A stretch of 49,122 bases of DNA, from assembly GCF_029893235.1 (NCBI RefSeq), contig NZ_JARXWE010000023.1, positions 1 to 49,122 of the forward strand, read 5' to 3'. The notes under the pieces are model-generated. The model was not told the DNA's origin. It ran no database searches and saw only the letters and a program-made list of their open reading frames with translations. Below are positions 43,404 through 49,122 of this stretch, one piece after another (within the stretch, counting starts at the first letter, position 1; the number at the start of each line of letters is the position of its first letter). This stretch comes from Dysgonomonas sp. PH5-45. Its GTDB lineage: Bacteria > Bacteroidota > Bacteroidia > Bacteroidales > Dysgonomonadaceae. Both the position numbers and the translations under genes were made by a program.

Positions 43404-43724
43404 ATGGCAAAAACAAATTTCAAACAACTTAAAGCGGTTGAAAATATACAGCTTAACACAGATGGTTCAATTATAATAAAATTGAATCAAGAGAATGCAC
43501 CTCAAGAAATTCAGCACAAAAAAGAAGTCCAATTCGAGAATGACAGAATATCTCAATTGGATGCAGCGAATTTATTCCGAGTTACAGTTCAGACAATAAT
43601 AAATTGGTCAAAGAAAGGAATAATTAACAAATATAAACTTGGAAACCGTGTATTCTATCTTAGGTCAGAATTATTAGAAGCAGCAAAATCAAGCTATAAT
43701 CTTTCTCAAAATCAAAAAGCATAA
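43404..43724 (+). CDS. Excisionase/MerR-like helix-turn-helix protein
   Basis: A 106-residue protein with a C-terminal winged HTH of the excisionase/HTH_17 type: LDAANLFRVTVQTIINWSKKGIINKYKLGNRVFYLRSEL is spread over about residues 52-92, with the RVTVQTIINW recognition helix. The N-terminal 45 residues are Asn/Gln/Glu-rich. It probably bends DNA at the attachment site or controls the element's genes. A strong terminator overlaps its stop codon, closing the transcript. Confidence 0.82.
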   Translation: MAKTNFKQLKAVENIQLNTDGSIIIKLNQENAPQEIQHKKEVQFENDRISQLDAANLFRVTVQTIINWSKKGIINKYKLGNRVFYLRSELLEAAKSSYNLSQNQKA

Positions 43725-43744
43725 GGTTATCCGACCTTATGCTT
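43717..43744 (+). terminator. Rho-independent terminator overlapping the excisionase stop codon
   Basis: aagcataaggt (43717-43727) and accttatgctt (43734-43744) form a perfect 11-bp stem with a 6-nt loop, followed by a T-rich tract (cttattttatt). The TAA stop at 43722-43724 lies within the stem. Confidence 0.8.
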
Positions 43745-43819
43745 CTTATTTTATTACCTTATTGTATAACAGGTATCTTTTGTAATTGAACAAAACAAAG
43801 GTACGCAAATAATTTGTAT

Positions 43820-45043
43820 ATGAACAAAAATCCATATATAAGAATAGGCACATCTTATAATAAGACAGTATTCAAGCCAACAGTAGATGGAGAGTTAAAC
43901 GAATGCCTTGTTCCATGGAATTATGAAACAATTATTCGAGATTTAAAGGAGCAGCAAATAGATATTACAAATTTCATGAAAGAAATACCCAAGTACGACG
44001 GTATGGTTTGTATTCCAAACCACATAAATTATAAAAAAGTGTACGGAACTTTCTATAATACGTACTCTCCGTTGGAATACACACCCCAAAAAGGAGATAT
44101 TACGTATACCTTGAAATTTTTGAAGCATATTTTTGACTTCCAATTAGAAATAGCCTTAGATTATTTGAAATTAATATATGAACAACCAACCCAAATATTA
44201 CCAATTCTTTGTTTGGTATCAAAAAAAAGGCATACAGGCAAGACAACATTTCTTAAATGGCTAAAAGCAATCTATTCTTCAAACATGAGCTTTCTGGATA
44301 ATCAGAATATTGGGAGTCGGTTTAACAGCGATTGGATGGGGAAGCTTATTGTCGGAGTAGAGGAAGCTGCTATACAAGACGACAGTTTGATTGAGATTCT
44401 GAAAAATATATCGACCGCAGATAAATATAATAGCGAAGCAAAGGGGAAAGACCGAGTAGAGGTTGATATGTTCTTAAAAATAATATTGTGTAGTAACCGT
44501 GAGACTGATTTACTCAAACTGGATAATGACGAAATAAGATTTTGGGTAGTTAAAGTCCCTGTTATCCAAGAGGAAAATTTGGATGTGGACATTTTGTCCA
44601 AATTAAAGGCCGAGATTCCTGCTTTTCTTCACTTCCTTTTGCATAGGGATATGTATGTACCACAGGCTTTAAGCCGAATGTGGTTCAATCCAAGTCAGTT
44701 AGAAACGAAAGCACTTCGCAAAATGAGAATAGCAAGCCGTAATAAATTGGAAATAGAGCTGGCTACTGCCTTATACACAGCCATAGAAGATTTAGAACTG
44801 AATGAGATTCTCCTTACGGCTAACGATGCTTTATATATTATTGGAAAACCGAAGTCGTATCTAATTGAAATACGCCGGATTTTGAAGAATAACTGGCAGT
44901 TAGAACCACAAAGTAACTCAAATTCTTATAAGAGGCTACTTGTAAATGATTTTGGTTATCATCTTCAAGAAGGAGCAAAAGGACGATATTTTACAGTAAC
45001 AAAGCTTTTCCTATATTCTAATTTTGATGAATTGATGAATTAA
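43820..45043 (+). CDS. Primase/helicase-like P-loop protein (DUF5906-type)
   Basis: Starting at the ATG at 43820, the protein has 407 residues. It resembles the superfamily 3-type helicase part of plasmid and phage primase-helicases: CLVSKKRHTGKTTFLKWL at about 136-153 as Walker A, GKLIVGVEEAAI as Walker B (about 176-187), the sensor ILCSNRETD (about 221-229), and a C-terminal winged-helix segment. The first glycine of Walker A is replaced (SKKRHTGKTT). No primase domain is visible in front, only about 100 residues. It probably serves replication of the excised element. Confidence 0.75.
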   Translation: MNKNPYIRIGTSYNKTVFKPTVDGELNECLVPWNYETIIRDLKEQQIDITNFMKEIPKYDGMVCIPNHINYKKVYGTFYNTYSPLEYTPQKGDITYTLKFLKHIFDFQLEIALDYLKLIYEQPTQILPILCLVSKKRHTGKTTFLKWLKAIYSSNMSFLDNQNIGSRFNSDWMGKLIVGVEEAAIQDDSLIEILKNISTADKYNSEAKGKDRVEVDMFLKIILCSNRETDLLKLDNDEIRFWVVKVPVIQEENLDVDILSKLKAEIPAFLHFLLHRDMYVPQALSRMWFNPSQLETKALRKMRIASRNKLEIELATALYTAIEDLELNEILLTANDALYIIGKPKSYLIEIRRILKNNWQLEPQSNSNSYKRLLVNDFGYHLQEGAKGRYFTVTKLFLYSNFDELMN

Positions 45044-45079
45044 GTATATAGAAACCCGAATATCAATAGAGTAGGTTTT

Positions 45080-45231
45080 CATCAAAACATCATCAAACTG
45101 TCATCAAAATTATAAATGATGATGAAACATTTCATCGGGAAATCAAATTTGATGAAATGATGACAAGTTGATGAGCATGTAACTATTTAATAAATAGTAG
45201 TACTAAGGGGTGTCTTCATCAAATCATCAAA
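45080..45231. repeat. Helically phased CATCAAA repeats, origin-like
   Basis: The 416-bp gap 45044-45459 carries no gene. CATCAAA occurs at 45080, 45091 and 45102, exactly 11 nt apart, and again at 45217 and 45225, with the inverted form TTTGATG at 45148. Between them lies an AT-rich palindrome, actattta-a-taaatagt (45182-45198). Phased short repeats next to an AT-rich palindrome and a helicase gene suggest a replication origin or an initiator-binding region. Confidence 0.45.
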
Positions 45232-45376
45232 TTTTTGAGCTAATCGCTCTCCTTAGGTAAAGGATAAGTAAAAAGGTCATTAACAAAAGGGAGAAAAGCA
45301 TAGCATATATTCTTTCCCTTTTGTCAAAAAAAGTAGATAGGTTTGATAATCTAAATATGCCGTCTCCTAAGCGTTG

Positions 45377-45409
45377 CAAGATGTGTTTTTGTACGTACAA
45401 AACATCTTG
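45377..45409. repeat. Inverted repeat upstream of mobC, oriT-like
   Basis: caagatg...ttttgtac on the left pairs with gtacaaaacatcttg on the right (15 paired bases with a 3-nt bulge on the left arm), ending 50 bp before mobC. Transfer origins of mobilizable elements commonly have such an inverted repeat next to the nick site and the mobC gene. A short minus-strand frame overlapping it is not considered a gene. Confidence 0.4.
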
Positions 45410-45459
45410 TCCGACTGACATCGAGATGAAAAATAATACTATTTTTTAGGATCGCAACT

Positions 45460-45858
45460 ATGAGAAAGAAAGAGATAAAAAACAAAACTAAAAGAATTGA
45501 GTTTCGTTGTACAGAGGAAGAATTTAATGTAATTAAGGCAAAGGCAAAAGAGGCGAGTTTTAATAAAATTTCTGACTTCGTGCGGGAAAGAACGATGAAT
45601 GATAGTAAAATTGTTTTGGATGCTACTAATTTTGTGGAGAGTCTTATAAATTGGCATAAAGAGGCGGGAAGAGTGGGTAATAACTTAAATCAGATCGCAA
45701 AAGCTATTAATGCCGATGTGAAAGGGAAAGGTTATATTCAAGATGCTAATGCAAAGGCTATGGTTGCCTGTATGGGCGAATATGCAGCGATGAATCAGAC
45801 TATAGACCACAGTCTAAAGAAATTACTCCGTCATGCGAGCAAGAAAAAGAAAAAATAA
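45460..45858 (+). CDS. mobC: MobC-like relaxosome accessory protein
   Basis: The 132-residue protein begins with a ribbon-helix-helix-like segment (RIEFRCTEEEFNVIKAKAKEASFNKISDFVRERTM is spread over residues 13-47) and has the MobC signature WHKEAGRVGNNLNQIAKAIN at about 67-86, then a Lys-rich end. MobC proteins bind oriT and help the relaxase to nick. In related elements a relaxase gene overlaps the 3' end of mobC; here no relaxase follows in the window, and the SIR2 gene takes the place. Confidence 0.85.
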   Translation: MRKKEIKNKTKRIEFRCTEEEFNVIKAKAKEASFNKISDFVRERTMNDSKIVLDATNFVESLINWHKEAGRVGNNLNQIAKAINADVKGKGYIQDANAKAMVACMGEYAAMNQTIDHSLKKLLRHASKKKKK

Positions 45859-45880
45859 TAATGTTAAAATGAATTATGAC

Positions 45881-45888
45881 TATATTTG
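45881..45888 (+). promoter_or_regulatory. -7 box for the SIR2-domain gene
   Basis: TATATTTG matches TAnnTTTG, 28 nt before the ATG at 45917 and 22 nt after the mobC stop. The -33 element is not clear. It implies that the SIR2 gene has its own promoter and that earlier in-frame ATGs (45833, 45869) are not the start. Confidence 0.45.
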
Positions 45889-45916
45889 TATGTCAAAAGG
45901 AAATAACATTATTACA

Positions 45917-48900
45917 ATGAACTACAAGCAATTACTCGGAAAGTTAAAACAAAAATATCAAGCCCGCGAAGTTTCAGCTTTAGTGGGGGCTGGCTTTTCA
46001 AAAAATATCGCAAAGGAATATCCTTCTTGGCAACAATTATTATATGATATGGTTGTTTGGTTGTATAACTATGAAATCGAACAATCCTACATAAATCATC
46101 TTCACATAAGGCGTGATCGCAAAGCCATAATAGATAAAATATCTTTTGAAAAAGATATTGTTAAAAAAATTATTGATAGAGAAGGATATTTAAATATAGT
46201 ATCTCAATATATAAAGAAAAAAGGTTATAGAGAGGCAATTGAAATTTATATTGAGGAAAGAATCCCTTCTATTCGTCACGATAAAAGAGACTTATATTTT
46301 CAAAAAGAACACAAATCTATCCCTTTAAATCCTGAAGGAATAGAATTGTTTAATATTTTTTTAGACGGTTTTTGGGAGAATATATTTACTACTAATTACG
46401 ATCATCTTTTAGAATATATTAGTCGATTGAATAACAAGCAATGGAAAAATATTATTACAAATGACTATGAATTAACTTCAGGGAACAATAAATCTATCAT
46501 TAAAATTCACGGACATCTTAGAACAAATGAGGATTGTTTGTTTGGCTTTGATAATGACTTTGGCATCAGATATATTATTTCAAAAGAAGATTACGATGTA
46601 TATCCAAATAAACATGAAGCCTTTACTCAATTAATGCGTATTTCATTATTAAAAGGAATATTCTGTCTTTTTGGATTTTCTGGAGATGACCCTAATTTTT
46701 TAGCATGGATAAGATGGGTTCGAGATATAATTGTTAAAAATCCAAACGAAAGAATACAGAACACGGATGATTTTAAAATCTTCTTATTATCATTGGATGA
46801 AAATGCTCCAACAGAAGACAAGTTGCAATTCTATAAAAATCATAGAATTATTATTATTCCACTAAAAAGTAAAGAAGTCAAAGAGATTCTTAAAATTCCT
46901 CTTGATGAAACAAATCCTGTCGTATTATTCAAATGTTTCTTTAATTACTTGTATTCTACGGAAAATAGAAAAAACATTTTGATTGAAAAGGAGTCATACT
47001 CTTCTTTATGGACAGCTGTAGCAAAAACAGAATACTCTAAAACTGTTAAAAACGGATTCGACCACCATACCAGCATAGACAAGTCAATTTTGAATAATTT
47101 AATAGAAGCAAAACCTTATAATAGATTTGTCAAAAGCACTTTTAGACAAGAAGATATTTTGTTAGACCTAAATGTGGAAAATTCTCTAACAATAGATAAA
47201 GCAAAGCTTGCTATATTGGCATTTAAAGATACTTTATATCTTCCAGAATGGCATCCTAATATTGATGAAAATATTTCTAAGTTTTTAGATGATTCCGAGG
47301 AATGGAATGTGAGATATTTGGAACTAAAAGAAAGAGAGAAATCTCTCATGATAAAAGATCCTTCAAAAAAACAAGAAGTATCTTTTTCTTATTACGAAAA
47401 TGTATTACGAGCTGCATTTACATTAAACTTCAAAGAACTTAAATCGTTATTAGATAAATGGAATCCCAATAATGAAGAGGCGCAGAAAAAAGCAGGATTC
47501 TACTCTGTTTTTGATAACGACAAATCAATCTTTGTACTAAATGAATATATAGAAAAAGAAATTGATAAAAAAGAAAGAAATTACGCACAACAACAGTTAG
47601 ATTATTTAACTGGGCAGCGTATTTCTCCCGACAAATCAGACAATATTATAGATTATCGAGATCTAATATTAAAGGGACTTTCTAAAAACGAATCGATAAA
47701 GCCTTATGGAAGCACATCCAGTCAAGATAATAGCGAACAACAATTTTACAAAACATCATTTAAGGCAATGCAATTTCTGATTGAAACAGGATGGCAAAAC
47801 TCAAGAAATGGGCTGACATTTATCAATGCGGAAACATTTTATGTAATATCTAGGAATTTGTTTAAGGACTATCCTTATCCAATATTGTATTATATACTTC
47901 AATATGATGGTTATAAAGATATTTTAAAAAGGATAGGTCAGGATTTTGCTTATTCTAATTTTATGCAAGAAGAAAATGTTGAAATTCTAGAAATGTTATT
48001 TTTAGCATATCTGTCAAGTAATACCCCTAATGCATATAAAAGAAGTATTTTGTGGATTGCTTCTGAACTATTAATATCTGTTTCTCCTTCTAAGTGGAGA
48101 AAATATTTCATACAAATATGGACGGAAAATGTATTAGATATTTGGGAAAATATTAGGAGAAAAGACTCCCTTGATTCTTTTATAAAGAATGGGTTGCCTT
48201 ATCTTGATTTTAAAAATTCAAAGCAAGTTATTATTGACTGTATAGAAAATAAAAACAGAAAGCCAGACACAAGTATTAAATATTTATACTACAACTATGA
48301 TTCTCTGAAAAGAAATTTATCAAAATTGAAAAAAGATGCAGAGTTAAAAGGCGTAGTTGACTCTTTTATTGATACTATTAGCGATGGGGCCGATTTTGTT
48401 ATTGCGGGAAATATCTTTAATTTATTAACAAAAGAGCAATTGAAAAAAGTTGCGCAAAAGATTGAAATAATTGATACTCAAATAAAACTAAAACCATTCA
48501 ATTTAAAATCCATGTCTTTCTTTGCAAAATTAGATTCACGAATATGCAAAGTTTACAAAAAAATTATTTTAAATAGTCCATACTTGTGGGATAATGGATT
48601 GAACAGTGACGAATCTGCTTCACCACCTGATTTTATCGAAATAAATAAAATCAGTTACAATATAAAATGGGATAAATCAGAATTATTGAAAATATATAAC
48701 TCTCTATGTAATAGATATACAAAATTAAAAAATAGCAAATTCCTTAATGATAGAGATGACACATTTTTCTCCAATATGTATGTTTCATTACTTGAAGAAA
48801 TGCTTTTTTTTCTTATTAAAAACAAGAATCTTTTAGAAACACAAAAAGACTATCCTCAAATAATGACAGAAATTAATCAGGATTATATAAATAAAAGGGG

Positions 48901-49045
48901 TTTTGTTATAATAGATGATGCCTTAATCTCGGATAGCTACGGAGTTATAAAAAACGGCACTGATTTATTGATTCGTGAGATAGAGCTATGGGGTTGGAAA
49001 AACTATTCAGCATCATTCAATTTATTAATTAATGCGAATCAGTAG
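45917..49045 (+). CDS. SIR2-domain defence protein (DSR-like NADase with long helical C-terminus)
   Basis: With the start at 45917 the protein has 1042 residues. The first about 290 form a SIR2-like NAD-binding domain: VGAGFSKN at about 23-30, FTTNYDHLLEY near 157-167 with the conserved Asn-Tyr-Asp, the likely catalytic His in IKIHGH (about residue 198), and FGFSGDDPNF near 252-261. The remaining about 750 residues are helical, repeat-like and without a second P-loop, as in defence-associated sirtuins DSR1/DSR2, which deplete NAD+ when they sense phage proteins. It lacks the STAND ATPase of Avs5. It is AT-rich, ends 77 bp before the window edge, and the trailing bases show nothing I can call. 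Confidence 0.8.
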   Translation: MNYKQLLGKLKQKYQAREVSALVGAGFSKNIAKEYPSWQQLLYDMVVWLYNYEIEQSYINHLHIRRDRKAIIDKISFEKDIVKKIIDREGYLNIVSQYIKKKGYREAIEIYIEERIPSIRHDKRDLYFQKEHKSIPLNPEGIELFNIFLDGFWENIFTTNYDHLLEYISRLNNKQWKNIITNDYELTSGNNKSIIKIHGHLRTNEDCLFGFDNDFGIRYIISKEDYDVYPNKHEAFTQLMRISLLKGIFCLFGFSGDDPNFLAWIRWVRDIIVKNPNERIQNTDDFKIFLLSLDENAPTEDKLQFYKNHRIIIIPLKSKEVKEILKIPLDETNPVVLFKCFFNYLYSTENRKNILIEKESYSSLWTAVAKTEYSKTVKNGFDHHTSIDKSILNNLIEAKPYNRFVKSTFRQEDILLDLNVENSLTIDKAKLAILAFKDTLYLPEWHPNIDENISKFLDDSEEWNVRYLELKEREKSLMIKDPSKKQEVSFSYYENVLRAAFTLNFKELKSLLDKWNPNNEEAQKKAGFYSVFDNDKSIFVLNEYIEKEIDKKERNYAQQQLDYLTGQRISPDKSDNIIDYRDLILKGLSKNESIKPYGSTSSQDNSEQQFYKTSFKAMQFLIETGWQNSRNGLTFINAETFYVISRNLFKDYPYPILYYILQYDGYKDILKRIGQDFAYSNFMQEENVEILEMLFLAYLSSNTPNAYKRSILWIASELLISVSPSKWRKYFIQIWTENVLDIWENIRRKDSLDSFIKNGLPYLDFKNSKQVIIDCIENKNRKPDTSIKYLYYNYDSLKRNLSKLKKDAELKGVVDSFIDTISDGADFVIAGNIFNLLTKEQLKKVAQKIEIIDTQIKLKPFNLKSMSFFAKLDSRICKVYKKIILNSPYLWDNGLNSDESASPPDFIEINKISYNIKWDKSELLKIYNSLCNRYTKLKNSKFLNDRDDTFFSNMYVSLLEEMLFFLIKNKNLLETQKDYPQIMTEINQDYINKRGFVIIDDALISDSYGVIKNGTDLLIREIELWGWKNYSASFNLLINANQ

Positions 49046-49122
49046 TTGAAACAATTCGCTGATTTGTTTAGTTAAATTATTTATTATCAATGAAATAAGC
49101 GCGTTGAATATTTGCTCAATCT

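Noticed and set aside
45080-45231. CRISPR array
   Set aside because: The repeats are 7 nt long with 4-nt gaps and there are no spacers or cas genes.
45227-45421. 64-residue minus-strand frame with one hydrophobic helix upstream of mobC
   Set aside because: It lies over the CATCAAA repeats and the oriT-like inverted repeat, has no promoter box and resembles no family; it is probably a chance frame.
45833-45916. N-terminal extension of the SIR2 protein from the ATG inside mobC
   Set aside because: The extension is a lysine/asparagine-rich stretch unlike SIR2 proteins, and the TATATTTG box at 45881 would lie within the coding region.

Overview
The window looks like a chromosome segment of a Bacteroidales bacterium. 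A Dysgonomonas- or Parabacteroides-like relative is my inference and is not proven. The signs are promoters of the Bacteroidetes type (TTTG, about 20 nt, TAnnTTTG), an acyl-ACP thioesterase, DUF4421 and DUF6340 proteins, CarboxypepD-reg/TonB-receptor-like barrels, a SIS-only arabinose-5-phosphate isomerase, and S8 peptidases carrying or resembling type IX secretion tails. Shine-Dalgarno sequences are not conspicuous.

Positions 1 to about 36.7 kb are ordinary backbone. It opens with two damaged genes (a DUF3836-like end and the N-terminal stub of a membrane glycosyltransferase). Next, on the minus strand, come an outer-membrane barrel plus TPR protein pair, a NUDIX hydrolase, a small repeat element with 17-bp terminal inverted repeats, an Mrp-type ATPase and trmB. 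A degenerate GNAT-like protein and a dipeptide epimerase follow on the plus strand. A minus-strand cluster then carries DUF4421, acyl-ACP thioesterase, a VOC protein, DUF2628, an RluA-type pseudouridine synthase and a very large alpha-2-macroglobulin lipoprotein. After it on the plus strand are a flippase-like membrane protein, a DUF6340 lipoprotein, a cyclophilin and a TonB-receptor-like barrel. The minus strand then holds a kdsD-like isomerase, purE, gcvH, a PAP2-like membrane protein, a GT2 glycosyltransferase and rpoN. The last backbone genes are an S8 peptidase with xseA-xseB (plus), an LRR protein and a second S8 peptidase with a type IX tail (minus).

From about 36.9 kb to the window end lies an AT-rich integrated mobile element with defence cargo. 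Its left edge shows the N-terminal remnant of an older integrase, a cluster of GTAGAAAA words, a terminator-like hairpin and a short tRNA-Gly-like sequence that may be the attachment site. Then, all on the plus strand: a large AAA/ABC-type ATPase overlapping an HNH endonuclease (a Septu-like pair without a reverse transcriptase in view), an intact tyrosine recombinase starting 6 nt after the HNH gene, an unrecognised gene overlapping the recombinase by 4 nt, an excisionase-like HTH protein with its own terminator, a primase/helicase-like ATPase, a 416-bp non-coding stretch with helically phased CATCAAA repeats and an oriT-like inverted repeat, a MobC-like accessory protein, and a 1042-residue SIR2-domain protein resembling defence-associated sirtuins. 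The relaxase that would normally follow mobC is not in the window; the SIR2 gene sits there with its own promoter-like box.

My reading is that the element excises and transfers with int, xis, primase and mob functions, and carries two independent candidate anti-phage systems: AAA-HNH near the attachment site and SIR2 next to mobC. The ATPase-HNH pair, with its unusually large ATPase, is the best candidate for something not yet described.
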